Shown in pieces: positions 31,867 to 40,271 of a stretch of DNA of 43,706 nucleotides. Both the position numbers and the translations under genes were made by a program. Positions within the stretch are counted from its first letter, which is position 1, and every line of letters begins with the position of its first letter. The notes beneath the pieces were generated by a model. That model was not told the origin of the DNA. It made no database searches and was given only the letters and a program-made list of their open reading frames with translations. The stretch comes from a virus, in the IMG/VR virus record IMGVR_UViG_3300009774_000009, positions 1-43,706 of that record; one strand, 5' to 3'.

Positions 31867-32183
31867 TATACAAATCTTTTATATTTCGGGTTTGTTTTCC
31901 TTTTTTCAACCTTATCTATTGCCATTTCAAGAAGGTTTTGATGATGCAAACCGAATAAACTTGCAAGGTGTGTTACGGTTGCATATAAATCCGAAATTTC
32001 GTCCTTTAAGTGCTCTTCGCATTCATTAGACTTTCCAAAATGTGGAACCCGAATATATTCTTCAAAAGCTTCAGTCATTTCTTCAAATTCTTCTTTGACT
32101 TTGTGATATCGTGAAAGTTTTACTGTTCCAAAATTTTCGTTAAAAACCTCAATTGCTTCCACTTCTATGCTAGTGTTATTCAT
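31866..32183 (-). CDS. MazG-like pyrophosphohydrolase
   Basis: 105 aa. KVKEEFEEMTEAFEEYI followed by CEEHLKDEISDLYATVTHLASLFG shows the ExxE-12-28-ExxD metal-binding pattern of all-alpha NTP pyrophosphatases. It may hydrolyse ppGpp-like or modified nucleotides. Start overlaps the previous stop as ATGA. Confidence 0.78.
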   Translation of the reverse strand: MNNTSIEVEAIEVFNENFGTVKLSRYHKVKEEFEEMTEAFEEYIRVPHFGKSNECEEHLKDEISDLYATVTHLASLFGLHHQNLLEMAIDKVEKRKTNPKYKRFV

Positions 32184-32335
32184 AATTTTACTTTTTTAGA
32201 TTCATTCCATCCTTTTGCAAAAGCCTTCCGCTGTATTTCAGCTTTCAGCGTCCTGAACTCAAAGTCCTCCTTATCGAAGGTATTCCCCTTTGTGGGGGTA
32301 GGGTAGAGGGATTGGGCTCTTAGTTCTGGGGTCAT
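32180..32335 (-). CDS. Small protein (51 aa)
   Basis: MTPELRAQSLYPTPTKGNTF to GWNESKKVKL. ATGA overlaps on both sides with its neighbours show that it is an expressed gene. The helical end (EFRTLKAEIQRKAFAKGWNE) is of a kind common in phages as short accessory proteins. Function unknown. Confidence 0.72.
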   Translation of the reverse strand: MTPELRAQSLYPTPTKGNTFDKEDFEFRTLKAEIQRKAFAKGWNESKKVKL

Positions 32336-32916
32336 GGATTAACTTCTTTTTCGGCCTCTATTCTCATTCTTAGACACATTTCATCAAAAGCATCAAAGAC
32401 ACATTTTAGACCTGCATCCAATTTTTTACAGAATGGGATTTGCTCGTAGTCAATGAAACCGGGTTTCCCATATTCCCGATAAGCAGTATAGGTATATCCT
32501 AATTCATCATCAACCTCAGAAAGTAGGTTGTGAAACCACATTTTCGCTTCTTTAAGCTTTTTACCTGAATATCCGTATTCCTTGAGTCCTTTACTTTCAA
32601 GCTCTCTTAACTCTTTTGCTGTTTCTTCGGGGTCGTATTTACCTGGTACCTGACAACTGCCTATTTTGAGTTTTTCAAGCCAGTACACCGGATCAACACA
32701 TTCGCCTTTTTTTCCTGATGGGAAGAATTGCCGGCAAAACATCCACGAACCACAATCACCATAAACCACAAGTCCATTTGGCCCGTTTAAAAAATGAATG
32801 GCATATATTCCGGTACCCGGTTCGGCAAAGTGATCAATCTGGATCGTTTTCTCTCCACACTTGAAAGTTTCTACCGTGTGGACGTGCTTACTAAAATCAA
32901 CGTTAGTTCTTTTCAT
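32332..32916 (-). CDS. Conserved phage protein (194 aa)
   Basis: 194 aa from the ATG at 32916 (MKRTNVDFSKHVHTVETF); the start at 32994 would overlap the upstream gene by 92 bases. NGLVVYGDCGSWMFCRQFFPS and EETAKELRELESKG are typical of a phage protein seen in many Bacteroidetes and Firmicutes phages. Function unknown. Confidence 0.65.
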   Translation of the reverse strand: MKRTNVDFSKHVHTVETFKCGEKTIQIDHFAEPGTGIYAIHFLNGPNGLVVYGDCGSWMFCRQFFPSGKKGECVDPVYWLEKLKIGSCQVPGKYDPEETAKELRELESKGLKEYGYSGKKLKEAKMWFHNLLSEVDDELGYTYTAYREYGKPGFIDYEQIPFCKKLDAGLKCVFDAFDEMCLRMRIEAEKEVNP

Positions 32917-33307
32917 GTGGGGTGAGGTCGTTATAGTAAACAAGAACTTGCTGTAAGGCATCCCGTACAATATTGAGAATGTATGATCGTACATTTGAGC
33001 TTTCTACGGATTTAAACTGCTCAATAAGATAAAATTCACGCATAAGTTTGTCAGGTTGATCTATCCCGAAAGCCTTCATTCGTTTCCAGGGTTCACTTCG
33101 ATATTTCATCCCTTTTGGGGGTTCTTTTGGGTTCATTGCTTTCTTGATGGTTGGAATAAGATATTCGCTGAACTTTTCATCAGCAATGATCTCAGCGATG
33201 GTTTTAAACACTTTAATTGGCACTGGTTGTGTTTCGATAGATGTGGAGATGTTAACGGCCACTTTCTTAGTAGCTGTTTTCTTTTTGGGCTGTATGGTTT
33301 CCGACAT
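32903..33307 (-). CDS. Unknown protein (134 aa)
   Basis: 134 aa from ATG at 33307 (MSETIQPKKKTATKKVAVNI). Basic, flexible N-terminus, then helical KVFKTIAEIIADEKFSEYLIPTIKKAM and YILNIVRDALQQVLVYYNDL. The upstream start at 33373 lies within the 51-aa Cys-rich gene and is less likely. No family recognised. Confidence 0.65.
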   Translation of the reverse strand: MSETIQPKKKTATKKVAVNISTSIETQPVPIKVFKTIAEIIADEKFSEYLIPTIKKAMNPKEPPKGMKYRSEPWKRMKAFGIDQPDKLMREFYLIEQFKSVESSNVRSYILNIVRDALQQVLVYYNDLTPHEKN

Positions 33308-33311
33308 GGCT

Positions 33312-33467
33312 TTAATCTTTAATTGGTTTGGTTTCCTGTGTTTTAGAAATGGGACACTTGGAACAGCTTTCACTTAGATAACCGTCCATATCTGCTTTAT
33401 CACATGCCTTTCCTGAAAATTTACATTTAGGGAAAGTGCTTAATTCGGGATATATAGTCTTTTTCAT
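33312..33467 (-). CDS. Small Cys-rich protein (51 aa)
   Basis: MKKTIYPELSTFPKCKFSGK to TKPIKD. Four Cys in CKFSGKAC and CSKC suggest a zinc site. ATGA overlap with the 83-aa gene upstream. Function unknown. Confidence 0.7.
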   Translation of the reverse strand: MKKTIYPELSTFPKCKFSGKACDKADMDGYLSESCSKCPISKTQETKPIKD

Positions 33468-33715
33468 TCTCTAGAATTTATTTGATGTATTTCTTCAGAT
33501 GTACGAACTAACCGATAGACTTCAACAGGAAAAAGGTTGTTATCTCTAGCGGCCATGAAATCTTTACCTATAGTGCAGGTGTTACCGTTCTTATCAAGGC
33601 AGATATATTGGTCAGCTGACTTTCTAAACCTTCCAAAAAGTTCACTGGCTTCATTGACCCAACTACGGAAAGTGTTGAATGTTCCTATTTTTTCAGCATT
33701 TGCAGTTATTTGCAT
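33464..33715 (-). CDS. Unknown protein (83 aa)
   Basis: 83 aa. FNTFRSWVNEASELFGRFRKSADQYICLDKNG resembles an N-terminal helix then strands; VEVYRLVRTSEE at the end. Overlaps the upstream membrane protein by ten bases. No family recognised. Confidence 0.65.
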   Translation of the reverse strand: MQITANAEKIGTFNTFRSWVNEASELFGRFRKSADQYICLDKNGNTCTIGKDFMAARDNNLFPVEVYRLVRTSEEIHQINSRE

Positions 33716-34212
33716 GACTCTATAAGTTTAAAATAAACACTTTTGTTATCTAGCCTTTCAGAGGAAGTACAGGCACCACGTTGAGCCTCATCAAGATTAA
33801 CGCAACAGGGGCTAAAGAAACATTCTTCACATTTCAGGATATCAGCCTCAACAACCTGTAATTTTTTCGGGGTCAATGGGGGTGAGTCGTATATAAATGT
33901 TGATCCTATTGGCCTTGTGAATAATTTAGGCTTATCGGTAGAAAAATCAGAAGGTTGCTTGGTCTTTGGGACGAAAAGCGATGTAAGCCATCTCTCATTG
34001 GAGATGTGCCGGTAACAGATGTCGTAAATGAAAGACATGTATTTATCCGCAAATTTCGGTTTAACCATCCTTTCGGAATCGACCGATAGAGCCTCGTAAA
34101 GCTTTTTGGCGTCTTTGTGCCGTTCATCAAGCAACTGTAACAAAAAGCATATTGTAGCAAATAATAGTAATGCCACAATGGATATAATTATAACTGCTAG
34201 TTTAGCATTCAT
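33706..34212 (-). CDS. Membrane protein with Cys motif (168 aa)
   Basis: 168 aa. N-terminal membrane segment (about 5-27, LAVIIISIVALLLFATICFLL), then a soluble part with a Cys cluster LKCEECFFSPCCVN and C at 148, possibly metal-binding. Orientation and function unknown. Confidence 0.6.
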   Translation of the reverse strand: MNAKLAVIIISIVALLLFATICFLLQLLDERHKDAKKLYEALSVDSERMVKPKFADKYMSFIYDICYRHISNERWLTSLFVPKTKQPSDFSTDKPKLFTRPIGSTFIYDSPPLTPKKLQVVEADILKCEECFFSPCCVNLDEAQRGACTSSERLDNKSVYFKLIESCK

Positions 34213-34223
34213 GGGAATAAATT

Positions 34224-34397
34224 TTAATTATTGGTTTCTTTGAATTCTTTCCACAATGGGTGGGTGACATACATGAACAGGATATTTACTATATCCGGGT
34301 TCTCACGTTTACACTTGCTTTTGTAAGTGCTTACACTGTGGACTTTTATGTTAAGCTTTGTTGGCACCTTCCTGCCATCCTTGAGGTAAGAGGTCAT
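34224..34397 (-). CDS. Unknown protein (57 aa)
   Basis: 57 aa from the ATG at 34397 (MTSYLKDGRKVPTKLNIKV); a start at 34415 is possible. It overlaps the DnaA-like gene by 47 bases, more than the neighbours do. Ends MYVTHPLWKEFKETNN. No family recognised. Confidence 0.5.
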   Translation of the reverse strand: MTSYLKDGRKVPTKLNIKVHSVSTYKSKCKRENPDIVNILFMYVTHPLWKEFKETNN

Positions 34398-34725
34398 TTT
34401 TAGTATTTGGTACATGTCTTTTCTTTTTATTTAATTCCAAATTAAAATCATACTGTTTGAAATAGTGAAACATTGTGGTCCTGTCACGTCTAAAATATTC
34501 AGCTAAAAAGCGGTTTGAATAACCTTTTTCCCGTAGTTTGCCAGCAATTAAAAATCTACATAGGCAAATTGAGGCTAGTCTGGTATGTCCAAAAATATCG
34601 TACCATTTTACATCCATTACTTTCATAACTGCCAGCTCAATACCATGCAGCTCCCCAAATTCGGTTATGAAATCAGGAATAACAGCGTCAATGGCATTTA
34701 ATCTCTGAAAAGGGTCGTTTATCAT
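34351..34725 (-). CDS. DnaA C-terminal domain-like protein
   Basis: 124 aa. VMDVKWYDIFGHTRLASICLCRFLIAGKLREKGYSNRFLAEYFRRDRTTMFHYFKQY follows DnaA domain IV closely: the helix with 'R...A...R', the GYS-x-x-x-x-A motif and RDRTTMFHY in place of the DnaA signature RDHTTV. It probably binds a replication origin on the phage DNA. ATGA overlap with the DnaD-like gene. Confidence 0.78.
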   Translation of the reverse strand: MINDPFQRLNAIDAVIPDFITEFGELHGIELAVMKVMDVKWYDIFGHTRLASICLCRFLIAGKLREKGYSNRFLAEYFRRDRTTMFHYFKQYDFNLELNKKKRHVPNTKNDLLPQGWQEGANKA

Positions 34726-35624
34726 ACTAAAACAGATAAATTAAGTCCTTTAGCTTTTAAATCATCAGGCGAAACAGAATTTTTTGAACGTTCCGCAATA
34801 GAAGCATTCAACTCAGCTTGAAATTTCTGCCGTGCCTTTTCAATTATCCTGGATCTTTCTTCACCAGTTACCGTTTTTGAGACCGTTTTGCTTGCTGTGG
34901 GTCTGTAGGTACCTTCAACAACTTTTACAAAGTTCACGGACTGGAAAAGCCAGTTAAACGATGCTCTCCATCCCTTGTCATTTTCCCCAAGTAGGTAAGG
35001 GCAATTTTTTACCGTTTGAAGCATTTCGTTAACTACGATTTTTCCATGTTCTTCGACTCTTTCAGTTACCAGTTTTTTTCGACTAGCGGACAGCGGCAAA
35101 GTGACAGAAACCAATTCCGATATTTCATTAAATATTCTTCCTAAAATATCAAAATCAATAGACACACACACTTCCCCCTTTTGGGGGTTAGGGGGTGTAT
35201 TATATTTCTTATTATTCTTCTTGTTAGCTTCCGTCTGCTTTACTATCTGGTGTCCGTCTGCTGTATCGTTTGGGTTATCTTTTGCCTTATCACTTGCTTG
35301 ATATGTTTCGTAATTAACGATTGATATTAAGGTACATACATTGTTTTTTTGCCTTACTATCTGTGCATCGTTTTCAAGCACGGAAATGAAACGCTCAACC
35401 TTACCTCTCGACCACCGCCATCTTTTCGCTAAACTGTCAAGATCATATCCAATTTGTCCCCGTTTTACTTCGACTTTTATACCCCGTTTAAAGAAGTAAC
35501 CCTCCTTAAAATTTGCGATAAGTAAGAGGTCAATCCAAGCGTGGCAACGTGTAAAAGGTTCAGAGAAATAAAGGGGATTCTCCATTATCTGTCTATGAAG
35601 CTTTATCCATCCTTCGTATGCCAT
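34722..35624 (-). CDS. Replication protein, DnaD-like with wHTH
   Basis: 300 aa from ATG at 35624 (MAYEGWIKLHRQIMENPLYF), which avoids a 47-base overlap with the methyltransferase. N-terminal winged helix (WIDLLLIANFKEG, LDSLAKRWRWSRGKVERFISVLEND), then a polar linker and a C-terminal helical domain (MLQTVKNCPYLLGENDKGWRASFNWLFQSVNFVKVVEGTY) as in phage replication initiators with DnaD-like C-terminal parts. Next to a DnaA domain IV protein. Confidence 0.8.
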   Translation of the reverse strand: MAYEGWIKLHRQIMENPLYFSEPFTRCHAWIDLLLIANFKEGYFFKRGIKVEVKRGQIGYDLDSLAKRWRWSRGKVERFISVLENDAQIVRQKNNVCTLISIVNYETYQASDKAKDNPNDTADGHQIVKQTEANKKNNKKYNTPPNPQKGEVCVSIDFDILGRIFNEISELVSVTLPLSASRKKLVTERVEEHGKIVVNEMLQTVKNCPYLLGENDKGWRASFNWLFQSVNFVKVVEGTYRPTASKTVSKTVTGEERSRIIEKARQKFQAELNASIAERSKNSVSPDDLKAKGLNLSVLV

Positions 35625-35637
35625 ATATTCATAATTT

Positions 35638-37257
35638 TTAAGCTGTTTTTTTAAGTTGTACAAGTCCTCGAGCCGTAGCCTCAACTAAAGCGGTTGCCAT
35701 GTGAACCTCAACGGCGTTTCCTATGTATTTCTTTTGGTCGGCCTGAGTACCGATAAGAACATAATTCTCTCCAAATCCCATGATCTTTTTAAGCTCTGGA
35801 ATACGGAGCATTCTCATTTTAATATCCATGATTCCGTACAAAGACATGAATTCCTTGATCTTTACGATAATCTCAGAATCCGTTTTGTAAACCTCATATA
35901 CCACGTTATTTTCTTTAATGGTAATGAATGAAGGTTTATCCTTTGTATCTGTTGAAATCAGGTAAGGTGGCATCTTGTCCATGCGGGCAATAAGAGTGAA
36001 ACAGGGCTTATCCACTGATCCTCCCTGTGATTTGAATTGAGGATTCATGAGATAGTGTTGTTTGTGATTTGCCGTTATGGTCTGGGCGGGTTGCTCAATC
36101 GAACTTCCAACATTTGAAAAGTTGGTGTTCATGATCCAACAATTTACAAGCGAATATTTTGGATTTGTTGTAATCGCTCCAAGCGGGTTGTTAATGCTGG
36201 CGGGCTTACTTTGTCCAAACTGTTGGTCAATGAATTTCGATTGAACCAAAGCAATACGGTCTTTTGTTGTGACGGTCGGGGATGGTTTTTCGATTGACGC
36301 CACGTTATCTCCATTTCCGTAATAAGAAGAAAGGAAATTCATACCTACAACAGCAGCGCAATTATTTGTTCTTATCGTTGGACATGGATTATCAATTTTA
36401 CTAACATTAGCTCCATTTCCATAGTACATAGAAATAAATGCCTTTTGGCCACCGGCAACAAACTTGATAAGTCCGGCATAAACCCTTTCCATCGTTGCAT
36501 CAACCAAATTTTTTTTCCGGTCAAAAATAGACTCACCTTCATCGCTAAAGTCCAATACTTCTTTTACGGCTCTCCAGGGTTTCAGGGTTTCACCAAATAA
36601 GCTACTGTGAGGCTTTTCTGCGTGTGTTTGTTCCGGCCAGTATATTTCCTCACCTAAGCGGGCAAACTGTCCAAAAAACCGCTTACGTGACGTTAGGCCA
36701 CCATAATTGGCAGAATTAAGAATACGATGTTGAAAATGATAACCAAATGACTTAACTTTTCCTGTCCACCTCAGATATTCAATACCAGCCAGTTTACTGA
36801 TTGGTTTGCCACTTGAATCAAGCTCACCCCAACTCATAAATTCCTCTACATTTTCAATCTGGATAATGTCCGGATTTAAAGAAGTGATATACGGGAAAAG
36901 ATGGTCAGCAAGTGTTCTACTATCAGCGTCACGGGGTTGTCCTCCTTTTGCTTTAGAGAAGTTGGTACACTCAAGTGAAGCCCATAAAACAACCTTTGCG
37001 TCCGGGTAAAGCGTCTTCAGATAATTGACATGAGAAATTAAATAACTGAACCTCTTCGTGTCGTAAAGCTTTGTGATATCCTCGGTAAAATGAAGCGTGT
37101 TCTTGTGGTTTGATTTATGGCTTCTGATGGCATTTTCATCATGATTGATACAGGCGGCAACTATAGCACATTTCTCACCGTTAATTCTTGCCCTGTCTAC
37201 ACCTGTGCTTGTGCCACCTGCCCCGCAAAACAGGTCTATATAAATTAGTTGGATCAT
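35638..37257 (-). CDS. C5 cytosine DNA methyltransferase
   Basis: 539 aa. Motif I DLFCGAGGTS (8-17), catalytic Cys97 in SLECTNFS (Glu precedes Cys where Pro is usual), motif VI IENV (135-137), motif VIII NYGGLTSRKRFF and motif X near the end (KKYIGNAVEV). The region between (about 275-450) contains about five related units of 30-35 residues built on YYGNG-NV-SI--P-PTI-T, where target recognition lies. It may protect phage DNA from restriction. Confidence 0.9.
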   Translation of the reverse strand: MIQLIYIDLFCGAGGTSTGVDRARINGEKCAIVAACINHDENAIRSHKSNHKNTLHFTEDITKLYDTKRFSYLISHVNYLKTLYPDAKVVLWASLECTNFSKAKGGQPRDADSRTLADHLFPYITSLNPDIIQIENVEEFMSWGELDSSGKPISKLAGIEYLRWTGKVKSFGYHFQHRILNSANYGGLTSRKRFFGQFARLGEEIYWPEQTHAEKPHSSLFGETLKPWRAVKEVLDFSDEGESIFDRKKNLVDATMERVYAGLIKFVAGGQKAFISMYYGNGANVSKIDNPCPTIRTNNCAAVVGMNFLSSYYGNGDNVASIEKPSPTVTTKDRIALVQSKFIDQQFGQSKPASINNPLGAITTNPKYSLVNCWIMNTNFSNVGSSIEQPAQTITANHKQHYLMNPQFKSQGGSVDKPCFTLIARMDKMPPYLISTDTKDKPSFITIKENNVVYEVYKTDSEIIVKIKEFMSLYGIMDIKMRMLRIPELKKIMGFGENYVLIGTQADQKKYIGNAVEVHMATALVEATARGLVQLKKTA

Positions 37258-37267
37258 CCGTTATGTA

Positions 37268-39781
37268 TTAAACCGCATTTTCAAATAAATCAAATAAAGT
37301 AGGTGCCGTTACATCGCATTCAGCTTCCTCCAGATAACCAAGACCATCGCGCCAATAATCATAATTAAGCTCAGCAGACCATCCTTTTCTACCCATCTTT
37401 ACAGCTGAGTATGGAACGGTAGATATACCTCCAAAGAAGTCGCCAACAACATCACCTTTATTTGAGTATCGGTCAATGAGTCTTTCAACAATATCGAGCT
37501 GCAGGGGGCAAATGTGATTCTGACGGTTTTTTTGCGACTGCCTTGTGTTAAGTGTTCGCATACGTGTCACATCATCCCAAATAAAGTCTTTCTTTGAAAC
37601 TGGGTCAATGGCCATGAATGTTTTAGGAAGCTTATCTTTACTTTCAAGAAATTCCGCAAATTCTACATGCCTTTCGCATGAGTAAACATGCTCACGTTCG
37701 AAATTCCTAAAAATGTGTCTGATTTGAGCGATTTCCATACCGGCAATATCATACTGAGTGAGTAGGGTATTTCCTGAACTCTTCCAGCTTGCGTGGGCGT
37801 CAATTTGCCATTTTGCCAATGAGTATTCTTTTTTATTCTTGAATACTGGAACATCAGCATAAGCGTTCGAAAGGTCTGTTGGGGCTTTCCTGAGAAGTAA
37901 AACATACTCAGGGCATCCAACACCCATTTTTGAACCATCTTTGCACATTTCGGTGTAACCAAGTCTATAGGTCTGGTTATTTTCTCGAACTACGTCTGTA
38001 TCGACCGTAATCATTCCGATCAGTTGAAATCCATGCTTCATGTAGTGCATTGCGGCCATCATATGAAATGGGTCCAGAGTTGGGAATCCTAAACCTGTAG
38101 CATTACCAAACAGGATCCTGTCTTTTACGTGACAACAAAGAAGTCTACCAGGTTGCAACGTCCTTAAAACTTCTGGAGTGATAAAATCCATCTGTTCAAA
38201 GAATTTGTTATTATCCTGATTGTGCCCGAAGTCGTTGTAGGTAGGAGTGTATTCGTAATGATTTGAAAAGGGAATAGAAGTCACATAAAGACCAACTGAA
38301 TTATCGGGTTTGTCCATCAATTCAAGCGTGCAGTCATTATTCACTGACTCAAAAAGTTTACCTTTTCTCACTTCACGACTTGCGAACATCCAACGCATAA
38401 GCTTTTCACCGGTGTTTGTTGACATTAATCCATTTTCATGCACAATGTCAACCATAGCTGCAACCATCCGTTTATGCTGATCCCATTTGTGTATGAATGA
38501 TTTAAAAATCTCACACTCAGATTCAGCGTAAACAAAATAAATCTCCACGTTATGGGTTTGCATGAATCTGTAAATCCGGTGAATGGCTTGAAATTTATCG
38601 TTAAACTGATAGTCAATAAACATGATTGCTTTGTGGCAGTTGTACTGAAAGTTGATACCCTCACCAAGCATTTCAGGCTTAGCAGCCAAATACTTCAGAT
38701 CACCGTTTTTAAAATCCATTACAATCTTATCAGCCTCATCATCATCTTGAGTACCATATACGGCTTTACATCCTTGTACGGCTTTACAAATAGCGTGTCT
38801 TTCAGCCTCTAAATCGTGCCAGAAGATAAAGTGATCTTCTTTGTTTTCAGGTCTGTTTATTATCTCCACGATCTTTGCAACCTTTTCGTCAAGATTATCA
38901 CGTCTTTCTTTGCAGGCGTCCGCTAATCCTAAAGCAGCGTCCCGAAACATCTTTACATTTCCGTCCCTATCTGTTCCGGCTGTTGAGTGGTCAGAGGTTA
39001 CAATTTCCTCAAAGGTTTTTAATTCCGGTAAGTCATATCCTTCATCCGAATAACCCAAATCAGAAGGTTTAGTAATAACTAAAGCCCATGTTGACATCCA
39101 TAACCAGAATTCGGGCTCTTTGTGAGGATATAATGTAAGATTGTTAGCTTTTGTACTGTCCCGTTGAAAAAACCTTGTAAGAGCCTGCCCTGTGTCCATA
39201 ACACCCAAGTATCCGGCATAATGTATCAGTTCTTTGAAACGGTTGGGTGAAGGTGTAGCAGTGGCTACAAACTTATACTCCACTTCTGAAAATTTAGGTA
39301 GAAATGTTTGATATGTCTTAGACCCGTAAGAGCGTAAAACAGAAGCTTCATCCAGACTTGTTGCTTTGAAGTAAGAAGGGTCTATATTTCCATCTCTGAC
39401 ACGTTCATAATTGGTGAGCATGATATCCGTAGGGCATGAAAGAACTTCATCCATTGTACGGACATAGGTTACTTTCATATTCATATGTTTTTGGGCTTGC
39501 TCAATAAATTCAACAACTACCCTTTTGGGGCAACAGATAAGGCCCTTACCTCCTTTGTGCTTAATAATGAGCCTTAAAATCTCTAATTGTGTGACCGTTT
39601 TGTGTAGCCCGAAGTTTGAAAAGATTGCTCTGCATCCTCCCTGTATGGCCCATTTTACAGATTCTTTCACGTGAGGGTAAAGACCCGCTGTCATTTCGTC
39701 TATTTCAACATTAAAGCCTGTTTGCTCACTAATGGCCATTTTAGACTTTAGAAACTCAATGTATTGTTCTTTTTTTGTCAT
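37268..39781 (-). CDS. SNF2-like helicase-DNA methyltransferase fusion
   Basis: 837 aa. Helicase part (about 40-440): FSNFGLHKTVTQLE, a Walker A variant with His in place of Gly (GLHKT, 58-62), DEAS (144-147), motif III-like TATPSPNRF, and motif VI QAIHRIYRFMQT. Methyltransferase part (about 480-810): TSIPFSN as motif IV (normally SPPF or DPPY) and GDFFGGISTVPYSAVKMGRKGWSAELN as motif I, so an N6-adenine or N4-cytosine type of the beta order (IV before I). Probably methylates DNA while translocating, or senses unmethylated DNA. Confidence 0.85.
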   Translation of the reverse strand: MTKKEQYIEFLKSKMAISEQTGFNVEIDEMTAGLYPHVKESVKWAIQGGCRAIFSNFGLHKTVTQLEILRLIIKHKGGKGLICCPKRVVVEFIEQAQKHMNMKVTYVRTMDEVLSCPTDIMLTNYERVRDGNIDPSYFKATSLDEASVLRSYGSKTYQTFLPKFSEVEYKFVATATPSPNRFKELIHYAGYLGVMDTGQALTRFFQRDSTKANNLTLYPHKEPEFWLWMSTWALVITKPSDLGYSDEGYDLPELKTFEEIVTSDHSTAGTDRDGNVKMFRDAALGLADACKERRDNLDEKVAKIVEIINRPENKEDHFIFWHDLEAERHAICKAVQGCKAVYGTQDDDEADKIVMDFKNGDLKYLAAKPEMLGEGINFQYNCHKAIMFIDYQFNDKFQAIHRIYRFMQTHNVEIYFVYAESECEIFKSFIHKWDQHKRMVAAMVDIVHENGLMSTNTGEKLMRWMFASREVRKGKLFESVNNDCTLELMDKPDNSVGLYVTSIPFSNHYEYTPTYNDFGHNQDNNKFFEQMDFITPEVLRTLQPGRLLCCHVKDRILFGNATGLGFPTLDPFHMMAAMHYMKHGFQLIGMITVDTDVVRENNQTYRLGYTEMCKDGSKMGVGCPEYVLLLRKAPTDLSNAYADVPVFKNKKEYSLAKWQIDAHASWKSSGNTLLTQYDIAGMEIAQIRHIFRNFEREHVYSCERHVEFAEFLESKDKLPKTFMAIDPVSKKDFIWDDVTRMRTLNTRQSQKNRQNHICPLQLDIVERLIDRYSNKGDVVGDFFGGISTVPYSAVKMGRKGWSAELNYDYWRDGLGYLEEAECDVTAPTLFDLFENAV

Positions 39782-39822
39782 AGGATTTTTAATTAGAAAA
39801 TAAGTTTTAGGTTTAAAAAGTA

Positions 39823-39849
39823 ACCGCCTACTAAAAATTAGCAGGCGGT
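39823..39849. terminator. Hairpin terminator
   Basis: ACCGCCT (39823-39829) with AGGCGGT (39843-39849) and inner CTAA/TTAG, 11 bp in all. On the minus strand a T-rich tract (TTACTTTTT) follows. It lies between the tRNA-like gene and the helicase-methyltransferase gene. Confidence 0.65.
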
Positions 39850-39948
39850 ATTTATCGGCTCTACCTTGCCGACCAGAAAGTAATCTTGATTTCCGCGTTA
39901 AATAAAGAAATTATATTAGTTATAAAATCCGCGTACTTTCTCAACTTG
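39850..39948. other. Non-coding structured stretch
   Basis: No gene seen. Contains TCGGC/GCCGA (39855-39859 with 39868-39872), GAAAGTA/TACTTTC (39876-39882 with 39934-39940) and the direct repeat TCCGCGT (39892 and 39928). Possibly an RNA cotranscribed with the tRNA-like gene. Confidence 0.4.
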
Positions 39949-40016
39949 TGAAGTAATCAGGACTCGAACCTGAATCCATTCCCCTAAGGAATGATCTACA
40001 ATTGAATTATTACCCC
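39949..40016 (-). tRNA. tRNA-like, anticodon UAG
   Basis: 68 nt. Acceptor GGGGTAA with TTACTTC (two G-U pairs), T-arm TCAGG-TTCGAGT-CCTGA, anticodon stem CATTC/GAATG with loop CTTAGGG, so anticodon TAG (reads CUN, Leu). The D-stem is weak (3 bp) and the variable loop is only 3 nt, unlike true tRNA-Leu. It could be a degenerate phage tRNA or a tRNA mimic. Confidence 0.55.
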
Positions 40017-40022
40017 TCCATT

Positions 40023-40271
40023 TTATTCAGCTACTTCCAATGGAACGGGACTGATTTCAATATTGTAGAAACCACCCAATTTGAACATATCAGCAGCAGC
40101 CTGATTTACGGTGTTCAGATTCATCCAACTACCACCGGAAAGTTGGTAGAAGATGTTGTTTTGATCGTAAGGAACTTGTAACTCTATTGTTGTAGCAATA
40201 GGCTTGTCCTTAGCATAATTTTCGCTTTCTTTCTTGGAAACGCATTTTACTTGTACAATTGTTTTATCCAC
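40023..40271 (-). CDS. Unknown protein (82 aa)
   Basis: 82 aa, MDKTIVQVKCVSKKESENYAK to SPVPLEVAE. Beta-rich; reads like small phage proteins next to tRNAs. Between tRNA-Met and the tRNA-like gene with short spacing, so it is in the same transcript. No family recognised. Confidence 0.7.
   Translation of the reverse strand: MDKTIVQVKCVSKKESENYAKDKPIATTIELQVPYDQNNIFYQLSGGSWMNLNTVNQAAADMFKLGGFYNIEISPVPLEVAE

Noticed and set aside
39949-40016. Suppressor tRNA for stop-codon reassignment
   Set aside because: The anticodon by position is UAG, which reads CUN and not a stop; late genes show normal use of TAA, TAG and TGA as ends without in-frame stops.
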